DNA of 64,000 nt from Quercus robur (GCF_932294415.1 NC_065536.1:11397974-11461973); one strand, 5' to 3'. Positions 47,830 to 61,051 are shown, counted from the stretch's first letter. The notes: generated by a model from the sequence alone, not told the origin. Program-made: numbers and translations.

Positions 47830-49468
47830 CTCCACTTTCTTGGGTGTCCCCACTACCCAAAGATATGAGCACTATTTGGGGTTGCCTTCACTAGTTGGTT
47901 GAGCAAAAAAGAAGTCATTTAGTATCATCAAGGAGAGAATATGGAAGAAATTGAAGGGCTGGAAAGAGAAACTTTTATCACAAGCAGGAAGGGAGATTCT
48001 TGTCAAGGTAGTTATACAAGCAATTCCAAATTGCCTAAAGGTCTCATCAATGATATTGAGTCACTCATTAGGAAGTTTTGGTGGGGATATCGCGGTGAAC
48101 AAAGGAAAATACACTGGGCTAGCTGGGAGAAGATGTGCCGGCCTAAGGGTGAGGGAGGGATGGGGTTCAGAGAGCTAAGTAAGTTCAATGATTCACTTTT
48201 AGCTAAACAGATCTGGCATCTTGCCAATAATGAGAAGTGCCTTTTCCATAAAGTATTTAAGGTGAAGTTTTTCCCTAATCGTTCTATCATGGAGTGTGAG
48301 AACTTAAATAAAGGGTCGTATGTGTGGAATAGCATCATTCAAGCCAAACATGTTATTGAAGTTGGCAGGATTTGGAGAGTTGGAAATGGTGAATCCATTC
48401 AGATCCGAGGGGATAAGTGGCTTCCAAAAGTTTCGGGTTCCAAAGTTATATCAACAGTATCGGGTTTGCCCTTGGACTCAAGGGTATGTGACATTATTGA
48501 CCAAGATTTGCATATATGGAAATCTGCCTTGATCGACCAAAAATTTATGCCTCATGAAGCCACTATGATAAAAGACATTCCCTTGAGCTGGCACAACACT
48601 CAAGATAAGCAAGTGTGGCTGCCCTCAAAACATGGGGAATATACAACCCGATCAGCCTACCAGTTATTAGCACAGAAGAACAGAAACTTGCTGTCAGGTA
48701 GCTCTTCAGATGGAGGGAACAAACGTTTTTGGAAGTGTATTTGGAGTCTGCAGGTACCACACAAGGTAAAGCATCTGGTTTGGAGAGCAGCGAATGAAGC
48801 ATTGCCAACACTTCATAACCTGTTATGCAGAAAGGTGGTTAATTCAAGTTACTGTCCAAATTGTAAGTCTAATGGTGAAGATACGGGTCATGCTTATGGA
48901 GTTGCCGGAGGCTACTTGTGATGAAGAGCTGATGAAACTCACTAGACAGAAGTTTATGGTTTTTGCTGATCTCTTGGCTGTGTTGTTCATGAGGAAGGAT
49001 AGGGTGGATGTAGACCTATTGGCCATGATCTGGTGGCTTATTTGGAGTAGAAGAAATGCTGCACAAGTGGGCGAACCTGTCTTCCAATTCCATCAGCTAC
49101 GGGCAAGGGCAGAGCAGTACCTGTTGGAGTTCAAGTCTGCCAAGGTGCGTGTCAGCAGGGGCATGGCAGATACTGTAAGGGTTGCTAGATGGGTACCTCC
49201 CATACCCAATCAGAACAACATCAATTTTGACGGGGCTGTCTTCTCCGATGTGGATGCAGTGGGTCTAGGTGTGGTAATTCGTGATGCTTGTGGACAGGTA
49301 ATTGGATCATTGGCAGAGCACATCCCAATCCCAAATTCAGCAGCAACTGTTGAAGCTCTAGCTTGCAGAAGAGCTTTGCTCTTTGCGAAAGAACTGAGTA
49401 TCTTTGATACTGTGTGTGACCCTACTATCACTTTTTGTAACCCATTGTGGTTGAAAAACGAGGCGTAA
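47830..49468 (+). pseudogene. LINE (L1-type) reverse transcriptase/RNase H remnant
   Basis: It starts within the region after the reverse transcriptase core: QRYEHYLGLPSLVG, then KKKSFSIIKERIWKKLKGWKEKLLSQAGREIL. A small deletion shifts frame to KLPKGLINDIESLIRKFWWGYRGEQRKIHWASW..KGEGGMGFREL. Next comes a zinc-finger reverse transcriptase (zf-RVT) domain (WKCIWSLQVPHKVKHLVWRAANEALPT.. C..C) and an RNase H domain (NINFDGAVFSD..GLGVVIRDACGQVI..AATVEALACRRAL). A TGA follows SLVG; a frameshift occurs near 48880; the RNase H is cut off near FDT. The 5' UTR, ORF1, endonuclease and catalytic RT core are missing, as in 5'-truncated LINE copies. Confidence 0.85.
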
Positions 49469-50114
49469 CAGCAGCCAAAGATGTAGGAATTAAGCTATAA
49501 TCCTTCCACATTGATCCTACTATCACTTTTTGTTGATTACTCTCCCCGCATCCCCCCTCTTTACCTGGATCCCCAAGACAAAATGATCTTACTGTTATTA
49601 ACTTATTATTATTGTTTGCTTCCACAAGCAAGATACAATATTTGTTTGATTTCTGTGGCGTTTTATAGTTAGTAGGTTTTGTGATAGGCTGATATCCTTT
49701 GTTTTTTTTTTTTTTTTCATTAGCCATCTATCCAGGTTCTAACTTCTAAGTCCTCTATTAAATATAAGTGCAATGCAGGATCTTTGATGGAACAAGAGAC
49801 TGCATAAGAACTTGGCATTGGAAAGTGAACAGTTGCTGAAGTAGTGAGTTCCTTCCTGTATATACCCTTATGTATTTTGAGTATGTGAATTCTTTTTAGA
49901 TTTGGCTTCTTGCCTTATCTTTTTCCTCTTTTCTTATTTTAGGTTGCAGTGGGTTTTGTCCTCAGTCGTTAGAGTTTCTCACCTCAATTTTTGTTGCACT
50001 GTACAATTCTGTTTATTCAGAGACATGTACAGCAGAAAGGGGTTGCATTTGATTATCATTTCTGATGTTTGTGGAGAATGTTGCCAACTTTATAATAGTA
50101 ATTATGTATAACTA
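49469..50114. other. Intergenic, nothing recognised
   Basis: The stretch includes a short duplication CCTACTATCACTTTTTGT (49422-49439 and about 49518-49535) straddling the end of the LINE remnant, and a T run near 49702-49718. No gene is recognised. Confidence 0.35.
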
Positions 50115-50976
50115 ACAAGACAAAGATTGAGGTTGTGGAGAAAGAAGTATTCATGCTTATCAAATAGAACTTTAGTGATTATACTTTTGTCAGGAATGGA
50201 ATTATAAACATTTACTCCAAGTGCAGGGATTTGGAGGATTTGATCAAAGTCTTCAGTTGGATGTCTCAAAGGAACTCAGTCTCATGGAACTCCTTAATTG
50301 CATCTTTTGTCCTTTGTGGGCTGGCTCCAAGGCACTACAAATGTATGAAGAGATGAGATTGGAATGCATACAGCCAACTGATGTTACATTGCTGTCCTTG
50401 CTCCATGCTTGCTGGCTTAGTTGAAAGGGGCATGGAGCTATTGGAATCCATGGCTAAAGATCGTGGGTTGAGTCCAAGATCGGAACACTATGCTTGTGTT
50501 GTTGACTTGTTGGGTTGGGCAGGACTTCTTACCAAAGCAAAACATATTATTGATGGATTACCAGAGAATTGGCAAGCATTCCTTGGTTCTTGTAGCATTC
50601 ATGGTGATTCAGAGATGGGAATATATGCTGCAGATCAGTTTTTTTTTTTTTTTTTCAGCGGCACCTAAAAACCTAACACCCTATATTTTATTGTCCGCTA
50701 TCTATTTTCTTCTAAAGGGAGATGGAAAGAGAGAGCAAGGACTATTAAGAGAATGAGGGAAATGAGGTGGCAAAAGAAACAGGTATGAGTTGGATTGAGA
50801 TTGAAAAGAAAGTCCAAAGCTTTGTTGTTGTGGACAGAATGCATGCACAATATGGAAACATATATGGGGTTTTGGCTGAGTTGTTTAGACACATGACAGA
50901 TGAAGGATAAGTTCTACATAAGAGGCTCATTCTCTATAACTTGGATCTAGATGGGAAGGGACAGTCATTGGTTTGA
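50115..50976 (+). pseudogene. PPR protein C-terminal part (last repeats plus E/E+ domain), frameshifted
   Basis: Pieces in different frames give [146 protein letters not shown], and KETGMSWIEIEKKVQSFVVVDRMHAQYGNIYGVLAELFRHMTDEG. This is a typical PLS-class PPR end (organellar RNA editing/processing family) with E and E+ segments. At least three frameshifts, a T-run insertion (50640-50656) and loss of all upstream repeats make it a pseudogene. It is the longer of the two block B copies. Confidence 0.8.
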
Positions 50977-52652
50977 TTTACTAACCACTCAAATATTTCT
51001 AATGTTCTGTGTTTGGTCGGATAATCTCTCAATGTAATTGGATGTTTGGATTATTAGCTTGTTCTTGATTTAAAAGCTAGTTGAACTTCTAAGTGGTTTT
51101 GCCTACTTTGCAAACTTTGTAGGTAAGGGCCAAATAGGGAGGGAAAGAAGTTAGCAGATGGTGTGTACTGCATTATCTTTTAAGACATAGAGTTGATTAA
51201 CAAAATGTTCCCCTTTTTGTACCAGTTCTCTATGTCTGCTTGTCAAACTAAAAGGATATGTTGGTTTTCTATGAGCATCATTGGTTATATACACACAGCT
51301 GTGCATATGATTAGCTTATTATGATTCTTGTTTCTTGACATACCTTGTCTAAAATAAATGAATTTGGCTATATAACCCTTGTTAGTTAATTAGGATCTTT
51401 AGAGCCCAACCCAATGTAGTTGTAAAAAGGTTTAGCTGAGTTAAATTGAGTTGAATTGCTCTTAAATATTTTTACGTAAAGACATGTAAGCGTGCCTTGT
51501 GCAACTAATGTAACTCTTTCTCTTTATAATTTTATGACATTGTTTCTTCTCACTGATTAGCTGCTCAAGTAGTGCAATCAATATCAATGATTGTCTGTAA
51601 CTTCAACTTTATCCTTAGCAATCATCAACTTGTTTCACTAAGATGGTTGAATTACATGGAAATTTTTTATCATCTTTTTCATCCTTCATTAAGAATTCTG
51701 ATTAAACCAAAATGTGAAATGCTTCTGGCTAACAAGTCCAATTCCTTGTAAACAGAATATGGACAGGGGATTGGAGAGGAGGCTTGATCAATGGAAATGG
51801 TGTGGCTTTTGCATTTCCTAAACATATTATGGATGTTCTGGTTGCCTCATTAAAGCAGGAGGTGTATTCAGATTTATGGGGGCTTAAGTTGTTCTTTTCA
51901 AAGGCTTGGGCAATGCTGCATTTAAATATATACTTGATGCAGCATTAATGTGCACAGGAGAGAATCCACAAAAATGGCCATCCATGTCTTTGGTAAGGCT
52001 GAAGAATGCAGCTTTGGATGAGGTTATTGTTTGATTGATATGTTTTCCTTGTGTTGTTGTAACTTCTTTACCGTGCAGCTACTTTTTGCTGCTTTTGTTA
52101 TCCATGTTTCACTTATTGAAATAAAATTAATGCCTTTCTTATAATTTAAAAAAAAAAAAAAAAAAATTCTTTAGGCCTTTGAAAAATTGAGATAACCCAT
52201 TTTTCGTTGGCATTTAATTAATATTCTAGGAGATCATGCTTGGATTGTGTTATCTAAATTCCCAACTAGCTATTATATTTTGTTTAGTGTGTAATGAATT
52301 GGCCATTGCCTTTATGAGCAAAGAGAATCAGTCGTAAGATTAATGCAATAGAAATTTTTTAACAAGGGGTGAAAAATGACTTGTGAGAAAATAGAGTTGA
52401 AGAACTTCCTAATTTTGTACGAAATAGACTTTCTAATTTCAGTTACAGCGCCAATTGACTTCAAATTAAAATCTTTTTTTTTTTTTTTTCCTCGAGAAGT
52501 CTTCCAACTGAAATCAAGTAGATTTATTTGCAGTGAATCCAGCTTAGAAAATTTCCAATTTTCTCGAGTAGACCTAGTGGTACACTTGTACAAAAGAATG
52601 ATGAAACATAAATTGAAATAACGTTACAAAATCAATTGTGATATATTTATTA

Positions 52653-53846
52653 GGAAAAAATGCCAAGAGACCCCTCAAACTTTGAGGCAGTGGCCAAAAT
52701 ACCCCTAAAATTTTGGTGCAGCCAATTTGCTCCTTAAACTATACAACCTTGCCAAATAAAGCCATCTGTTAGTCTTTCTGCAAAGTGACTAACGGAACAC
52801 AATGCACACGTGCATTTCATTTAAATCAAAGAAAAAAAATCCCCCACATTCTGATTTGTATAGAGAGTGCATCGCCTGAGTTTATGGTTCTGCCGCCATT
52901 TATATTTTCTGCCACCTATCGTTGTCTTTAAACCTGTAGCCATTATTGCCATCTATGGGTAAGAGGAAAGAGAGTATATGCGAGCTTGAGAGAGAAATCC
53001 AGATTGGAGAAATCTATGGATTAATTTTAAGAGAGGGAGAGAGAGTTTGAGATATGGGGATTAGATTTGGGATTAGTTCTAACTTCTGACAGGCTAGAGC
53101 TTGAGAGTTTTTGGCTAGAGAGAGAAAATTGAAAGAGAAAGAAGTTGCATAAAGAAGCTTTGGTTTGAGCTTTGAGACTTTGCCAAAAACCCAGGATGGT
53201 ACCTGTCGAACATGATCCGAGGGTGGTGCATACCTCCGCCGATACCGTAACCTCTTGGATGCTTCCTGTGCTTGCCAATACAGCCATATCTGGCGCTCAC
53301 TATTTATGGCCTCAAACAAGTTTACATCATTTGAAACTCTCTTTTCTTTCAGCAATAGAACAATTGAAAAAGAAACTCAATTCTGGGAAGTGATATAAAT
53401 AATTTTAAAGTAGCCATGACAGAATGATTAGAAGCTTATGATGAAGAAAGGAGTGACGATGAACATGTTGAAAACACATCTATATAGTGTCTTCACAAAT
53501 GTGCTTGTCTTTTGACTTTAATGAAGAAGCTAGTAGTTATGATGATGGTTATATTGCTAAGGTAGGTGAACTCAGCGTTGAAGATGATGTGACGAGTCCG
53601 TGCTTCTTCGTATTCCTCTTCAAACGTGTCGCCATTGTTGGGATCTCTCAATCCGTTTCAAATTTTTTTTTTATTTATTTAATAAATGAAATGCACGTGA
53701 GTTCCGTTAGTCACTTAACAAACAGACTAACGGATGGCTTTATTTGGCAGGCTTGTATATTCAAGGTGCAAAATTGGCTAAAATAAAAGTTTAGGAGTAT
53801 TCTGTCCACTACTTCAAAATTTAGGGGGTCTTTTGGTATTTTACCC
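52653..53846. mobile_element. Mutator-like element carrying a ribosomal protein gene fragment (Pack-MULE)
   Basis: It is flanked by a 9-bp target duplication TATTTATTA (52644-52652 and 53847-53855). The terminal inverted repeats are about 155-165 bp long and roughly 75-80% alike by eye, starting GGaAAAAATGCCAAGAGACC / GGGTAAAATACCAAAAGACC. The paralogous site near 23070 (ATATATTTACTAAAATAA) is empty. The interior holds an L27a fragment instead of a transposase. Long inverted repeats, a 9-bp duplication and captured host coding sequence define a Pack-MULE. Confidence 0.87.
53175..53300 (-). pseudogene. Captured ribosomal protein L27a (uL15) fragment
   Basis: The minus-strand frame reads [18 protein letters not shown] and continues [22 protein letters not shown]. 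This corresponds to the highly conserved eukaryotic L27a segment ..GR(I)GKHRKHPGGRG..GGMHHHRI.FDKYHPGYFGK. Only about 42 residues are present, in the same reading frame without a stop, with several substitutions at normally invariant positions. It lies inside the Mutator-like element at 52653-53846, so it was captured and is not a functional ribosomal gene. Confidence 0.8.
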
Positions 53847-54000
53847 TATTTATTAAAATAAGTTGGCTCCACGATAAACCTGTCATTGTGGTGAAGTGCA
53901 AGCCAACATGAATACTACATACATGCACATAGAACCCCAAGGCATGTGATCTCCTCAGGAATTATTAAGCAATATGCATAGCTAAACCAATGATCATACT

Positions 54001-55180
54001 GAGTTGGCTATGATTATTAATAATATTTTTTTGTTGCCTATCAAAAAAAAAAAAAAAAAACTGCAGTACTTTCCCGAGAATGATGGTAATCATGTAACTA
54101 TATAAGTTACGTAACTATATAAGTTGATGGTAATTTAATCACTGAAATCAGTCCCATGATGAAAATTACCATAAATTTATGGCATTGTTGATTTTTATAA
54201 TGCTTTTCAAAATGATTAGGGTATTAGTTTTCTCTGACCAAAATTGTCTACAAAGCTTTTTCCTTAAGTTGTAGAGTACTGACAAAGTGGCAATAGTGTG
54301 TCACAAGCAAAATTTATTTCCATTTTTTGAAGTGTCAAAAGTTGATTTAAAAATAAGCATAACTGATGTTGTGGGAACAATTTAAGACATGAGCAAGACT
54401 ATGCTTGTGAGAAAATTCTTAATTTTCTTTGGTACAACTCAACACTGCTTGATTTCTAATTTCTCAGGTCTGCAACTTGGATTATTATCATAATCATTTG
54501 ACCTTGACCTCTATTTCAGGCTACACACTCTGTTAGACAATTGTCTATTTTATCTTTTCTGACTGCCTCTGCCTTAGATCTTATATATTTCTAGCCACCT
54601 CTTGTTCTCGAATGCTTTGAAACTTAAATAAAGAACTCCTTACCAGTCAGCACAGTGGTCTTTGTTTACATAATTAAAAACTGTCTTAATCAAATTTTCT
54701 ATATCTTGTCCTCAAAGTTATGTCTAGATTTTAGTTAATGCATTCATTCTGTATTCTATCTTTTATTGCCATTATCAATGATTTTAACTAAATTACTTAG
54801 GATAATGGCTTTGTTGAGTTCAGTTGTATTTTTTAATTGCGATTAACCTATTTTGGCATTGTTTTTCTCAAAAAATTTAGTTGACATTGTCTACTGTTTG
54901 GTATGTTGCAGTAGGAGTCTTGGTACTTTTAATTTTGGTACACTTGGTTATTTTGTAACTGAAGCTTTAAAAATGTTACCACCAGAGTGAATTCTGCATT
55001 GCATTATTTTGAATGTTTCATCCTTTTGAGACCCAAACCTGTCTACAGGGTTAAATATGGCTTGGGGCTAACCAAACCTCAGGATTCCAATATGCTAATT
55101 TGGATTTAATATTCTAAGTTATTGTACGATTAAATTACTCTAGTATAACTTGTTCCATATGGTTGATTTGATTTTTGTAG
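54001..55180. other. Mannosidase intron sequence without upstream exon
   Basis: AT-rich, with a poly(A) run at 54042-54060, ending in a good acceptor (TTTTTGTAG at 55172-55180). I find no mannosidase exon in it. The 5' half of the gene was therefore cut off at about 54000 by the joining of block B. Confidence 0.5.
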
Positions 55181-57389
55181 GTGTGGCAAGAGTTTTGGAT
55201 TACTGGAGATGTTGACGGACGGGGTGACCCAGTATCAAATCCAAATGGTCCCCAGGATCATGATCTTTTCTTGATATGTGCAAGAGACACTGTCGAGCTT
55301 CTAAGGAACCATCCAAGTCTTGCTCTTTGGGTAGGTGGAAATGAGCAAGTTCCACCAGATGACATCAACAAAGCTTTGAAAAATGACCTGAGACTCCATC
55401 CTTATTTTGAAAACTCCAATGAAATCAGCAAATCTTCTGAAGATTTATCTGCAGTGCCAAAAGATCCTAGCCAATATCTTGATGGTACACGTGTTTACAT
55501 CCAAGGATCCTTGTGGGATGGGTTTGCAGATGGAAAGGGGGGCTTCACTGATGGCCCTTATGAAATCCAAAATCCCGAAGCATTTTTTAAAAATGACTTT
55601 TACAGCCATGGATTCAATCCTGAGGTTGGTTCTGTTGGAACACCTGTTGCAGAGACTATCAGAGCAACTATGCCTGAAGAAGGCTGGCAGATTCCATTGA
55701 TTAAGAAGCTTCCAAATGGCTACACGGAAGAAGTTCCAAACCCCATATGGGAATACCATAAATACATTCCCTATTCGAAGCCACAAAAATGTGTTAATCA
55801 GATTGAACTTTATGGAACCCCAAAGGATCTTGATGATTTTTGTTTAAAGGTGAATCAAATTTTTCCACAGCAATTCTATATGCCTTGCATTTTTTTTTCT
55901 TTTTTTGTGATGACCTAACTTGAAATGATCATCAGGCTCAACTGGCTAACTACATTCAATATAGAGCTCTGCTGGAGGGCTGGACTTCCCGTATGTGGAG
56001 TAAATACACTGGCGTCCTGATTTGGAAGACACAGAACCCTTGGACTGGTCTTAGAGGTCAATTTTATGATCATCTCCTAGACCAAACGGCTGGTTTCTAT
56101 GGCTGTCGCTGTGCTGCAGAACCAATCCATGTCCAGCTGAATCTGGCTACATATTTTATAGAGGTAATTTCTACACTAGTAAGAGTTAAAATTTATGAGT
56201 TTGAATTGGATTTTGAAATTCAATGAATATTTAATATTCGATGAAGTGTTTTCATAGGACACTTATTGAGCCTGAATAATCTTTTGAATTCAATAAAACT
56301 GATGTTTTCTTTTTGACAGAGCAAAATAATAGGTTAATAAAAAAAATCTTGCAAATTTTCTCGTAGCTGATTTTCCTTTTTGTTTTTTTATGTGTGGGTT
56401 GACAAGACCAGAGGGGTGGCTGTAATCCTTAAGTTTGTGTTTCTTAAACTAAAGAATATTTCAGAAGAGGGCATATATGAAACTAATGCATTTTACTAGA
56501 AGACATTCTTCGTACTTGATACTATTTAAAATAATCCCATCCACAGATGGTATGTAACTTCACAATTGTTTTCTGATCCTGCCACAAGCAGGTTGTCAAT
56601 ACTACGTCTGAGGAACTATCCAACATAGCTATTGAAGCCTCAGTCTGGGATCTAGAAGGTACATGTCCGTACTACAAAGTTTTTGAAAATCTCTCTGCTC
56701 CAGCCAAAAAAACAGTACCCATAGTTGAGATGAAGTATCCAAAGTCTAAAAACCCAAAGCTGGTCTTCTTCCTTCTCCTCAAACTCTACCACACATCAGA
56801 CTTTGGTATTTTATCTAGGAACTTTTACTGGTTGCATCTGTCTGGTGGAGATTACAAGCTTCTGGAGCCATATAGAAGGAAAAAAATACCCCTCAAGATT
56901 ACATCCAAGGTTTTCATCAAAGGGTCCACTTATGAAATTGAAATGCATGTTGAAAACGTGGCCAAGAGAGCTGACTCTAGAAGTTTAACATATATGAACA
57001 ATTTTACAGCCAAGCAAGGTAATGGTGATTTTGATATGGCCTCAGTGGAACCTGCAACTAGTGGGACAGACGAAAAACATGAGGTTGGTTTGTTCCAGAG
57101 GATTTTCAGATGTTTCACAAAGGAAAATGGTAGTTTGAAGGTTACCGAAGTAAATGGGGCCGATGTAGGAGTTGCTTTCTTCCTTCACTTTTCTGTTCAT
57201 GCATTGAAGACAGACCACAAGGAAGGAGAGGACACAAGAATTCTTCCTGTTCATTACTCGGACAACTATTTCTCACTAGTGCCTGGAGAGGTTATGCCCA
57301 TTAAGATCACCTTTAAGGTCCCTCTGGGTGTCACGCCTCGAGTTGCGCTGCATGGCTGGAATTACCATGGTAGGCATACTGTCCATTGA
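55181..57389 (+). CDS. Mannosylglycoprotein endo-beta-mannosidase (GH2), C-terminal three exons, 5' truncated
   Basis: Exons 55181-55849 (223 codons), 55936-56163 (76) and 56592-57389 (265 plus TGA) join in phase 0 with GT-AG borders and no stop, giving 564 residues of a protein normally near 940-950. The enzyme cleaves the Man-beta-1,4-GlcNAc bond in the core of N-glycans during plant glycoprotein turnover. The GH2 core is visible: [24 protein letters not shown] with the acid/base Glu (fragment residue 55) and [11 protein letters not shown] with the likely nucleophile Glu (residue 148); then [22 protein letters not shown] and the C-terminal beta domains to [12 protein letters not shown]. The N-terminal sugar-binding domains are absent: upstream of 54000 the sequence belongs to another block. 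The exons look under recent constraint, but the gene as placed cannot give a complete enzyme. Confidence 0.85.
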
Positions 57390-57559
57390 ACTGGGTAAAG
57401 AATACTCTTTTAATTTTGTTTGCAACCTTGTGGAAGTATAAAATCTATTGAGGTCAAGTTTTACAGAGGAAATCATTATCACAAGTTCCTGGAATGCTGG
57501 AAATATACTTATTGTCCTCTTCTGCTCTGAGAAACATTTGTCACTTAAAGTTTCACCAA

Positions 57560-59384
57560 TGATACCGGGAATGAAGCAGATAAACAAATTGAGAGAACCT
57601 TCCAAATTTCTGCCAATGTTATCTAGTTCTTCTTAGGTGAAATACCTTCAAATTTATAATATATGGTGTTAAGTGTTAACTCCATGTGTAAATAATTTGC
57701 AGATATGGACCTTTTCACCATTTGCTTGCTTTTTATGTGTGTTTTCTCTGTACTTTATGTCATTATATGTCTTGATTAAGAGAGTGATGGAATGAAAGAA
57801 AGATACAGAGGGGAAGGGTGTTTATTCAATTAAAAGTTAAAACTATACAAATAAGAAGCTGCCTTGTTGCATTTCACAGATTAAATTGGATTGGCTTTTC
57901 CCTGCCTGGATTGGCTTTCAGCTGGAGGTTTTGTTGGATTGAATTTGTTGTTTTGAGTTGCATTGGCTTACCTAGGTTAAGTGAAAAATGTGCATTAAGA
58001 ATTAAAACCAGCAAACACTTAAGCAAGCTTAGCTACACTCTTTACTTGATATCAACTTGTTTTTTTTGTGTAAAATGAAACTTGAACTCCAATAGGAATC
58101 TCAGTTTCTTTTTCTATTATTAAAATGATTGAGTAGATTGTACGTAAAGAAACAAAGATGTGTGTTTCTTCAAAGTATCTTTGTCTTGATATTGTAATCT
58201 TGTTTTCTTGGTTATTAGAAAAGAATTTGAAGGGACGGTAGCAAATTTTGATGTTGTGGCATATTTTCTTAGTTATTAGAAAAGAATTTCAAGAGATGGT
58301 AAGAATAATTGATGTTGTTTCTTATTTTCCTTTTTTTGGTTATTAGGAAAGAATCTAAAAGATGGTAAGAATTGTTATCAACCTAGATTTCATTTTCTTT
58401 TTTTTTCCTTTGTTTTTTTCCTTTATCTAATGTTTTTGAATAAAGGAATGATAATCTTATTATAATTTTATGAATGAGTATCATGATATTTAATGACTTT
58501 CCTTTTTCTTTTCTACATCAATCTAGTACTTGTAATTTTGGAAAAGAAAGAAAATGGAAAGAGGAAACAAAAGGCAAAAAAGGGAAAACAAGCTTAAGTA
58601 GTATTTGTTCTGCCTTTAAAATTGAAGACCAATTGTGTTAAAGCTAAATTCTTAAATGTACTAATATGTTCAAGTGGCCAATTAACTATAGTTACTAATC
58701 TACTTTCTAAAAGAAACTAGTTAAATTAACTAATAATAAACATCTTTATCGACATTTATAAATTAAGAAAAAAGATGATAAAAGAAAGTCAAGTAATTAT
58801 GTATATCTCTTAGGTAATCACAATAGAATCACATAAAATAATTTAATATAACCTTTTGAATATAAGATATAATTAGCATTTGACTGTCTTATTACAAGTT
58901 TTATGTTAAGATGCCATTGGTGTACTAAACTTATTAGGAGCAAAACAACTTCTTTAGAGGAAATGCAAGTTATCTTGCGCAAAAGGCACAACAGAATTAA
59001 AACTAACGAAAATTATGCTACGTTCTATTGCATCATATGTTAATACAAACCAAAAAAAAAAAAAGTGTTTAAAAATCAAACATATTTTTGTCAAGATTTG
59101 GTGGCTCAATGCAAATGGAAGGTTGGCAAAACATGATAAAAAAATTAAAATAAAAGCTTAAAATAAATAACTTTTACAAGCTTGAATTTATGACTCACAT
59201 AGAAAGAGAAGAAATACTACAACAATAGGGATCTTTCTTGGTGATGACTCCTAACTAATGAAAATGATCTTCCAACAATTTAGGTCAAATGTTTTGAGGA
59301 TGGACCTTTTCAAGTCTAATGTAAAATAGTTAGGCAAATTCATATATGAACACAATTGTTAATAGATTCTATAGTAGAAAAAGA

Positions 59385-59416
<32 letters not shown>

Positions 59417-61011
59417 TGAAAAATAAGGATACTATTGAAGAAGGTACTAGAATTTTTTTTAAATGTAAGCATAGAGATGATTCTTGAATGGATTGGGTCA
59501 CACAAAAGATAACTTCCAAGTTTAGAATATGTATATGAAGGAATAATAAAAAAATAAAAAAAATAAAATTTATTCATTCACTTAACTTCTTAATGTCATT
59601 TATTATTTTCTTCCAAATCAAGAAAGAATTGCAAAATATGCAAAGAAATATTCAAAATGTAAACAATAAGGCGATAAGAATAAAGAAAAAGAAAAGGTAA
59701 TGGGATGAGTGAAAGAAGTGCATATGAACTTAGCTCGTTTAGCAAGCCAAAGAATGCTTTGAAATCAAAAGTATAAAATTCTTCCTATAAAAAAAGTATA
59801 AAATTCTATAGAATTTTTGAGTTGTCCTTTCTTGTTAACCTAAACAATAGAAATCAGTATTAGTAATTTCAAAAGTTAAATTTTCAGTAAATTCTATCTC
59901 AAAATTCATCATTTAAATGTAACACAAGAGATAAAATTTCTTTTGTGGATAACCTAGATAGAGACGCATATATAAATCTTATAAATGAATGAGCGAATGA
60001 GTCACAAATCTTTACTGGTGGTATCAATAATTTCATTCCATGCTGTGATTTCCCATGCCATGACAAAATAGCGTAAATAAATCACTCGTATAGTGTTGTG
60101 GGTGCACCAATCACTCAATGTACCAAAGTGCCGCATAAATCTTTCTATGTCCCGCGTCAAGAAGTGAAATGGAAGCCGTATCAATCATAGCGATGCCCCA
60201 ATAGAGAACTCCCACGTAAGGATCCTGCTGATCCAAAATAAGAAGCGCTGGAAACAAGTTAACGAACGGGTGGTGACAGGTTGCCATACGAATATAAAAG
60301 AGAAAGCATATGGAAGATGAAGCTATGGCTTGTCGATAGCAGTCCCACTTTATGGGTTCCAGATACTGTAGCACCCATTGTAGGAAACACAAAATGAAAA
60401 GAAAAAGGAAATGTTACAATGAAGTATTTAAGTCTAAGTTGGCAAGCAAGCATATGCCTTGCCTACTTGCCTACTTCTTCCTTTATTCTTTATTTCTTTC
60501 TTTTGTTTTCTTTGTTTTGGAGCAAGCATCTATTCATGGACACAATGGCATGAAATCCTATATATAGTAGATGTTATATAGGGATTTCATATGAAGTTAG
60601 ACTTAAAAAAAAAAAATTGAAATAGAGGATAATTTGGAAGCTTCCTTAAGTGTATTTTGAAGCCAAAATTGGATTCTTATTGATGTAAGTATTGATAGCT
60701 GCCTTTGTATATTTGTTCACATGTATATGTGTTTTTCTTTTGGTATTTATAAACAATAGATTACTTTTCTTACTTTAAATTTGTCATATAGATGTTAAAT
60801 GTAATAAGATTTTGTTGCACTTGACACTATATTTTTGTGAGATATATTACTTCTAGATGGTTTGGTATGTTACATTTAATGTAGTTTGGATAAATGGTAT
60901 ATCACTCAATTATTTTTCATAAATCAATTTTTTCTTGAATCACATTTTTATTTAATATCTATTACAGGTTAATCACACACAAAATTTCAAAATAATTAAG
61001 TATTTAAGTAT

Positions 61012-61051
<40 letters not shown>

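Larger units (their letters stand above)
50977..54000. repeat. PPR-block 3' flank (copy 2), interrupted by a Mutator-like element
   Basis: Collinear with 17977-19227 and 22632-23225. It preserves the empty site of Helitron 2 at about 52220 and is itself interrupted at 52653-53846. The similarity ends at 54000, where mannosidase intron sequence begins. Confidence 0.8.

Noticed and set aside
47951-48811. Several extra open frames over the LINE remnant
   Set aside because: Antisense or shifted readings of the reverse transcriptase/RNase H sequence.
55407-55786. Open frames on both strands inside the mannosidase exon
   Set aside because: Shadow frames; the GH2 motifs are only in the 55181 frame.
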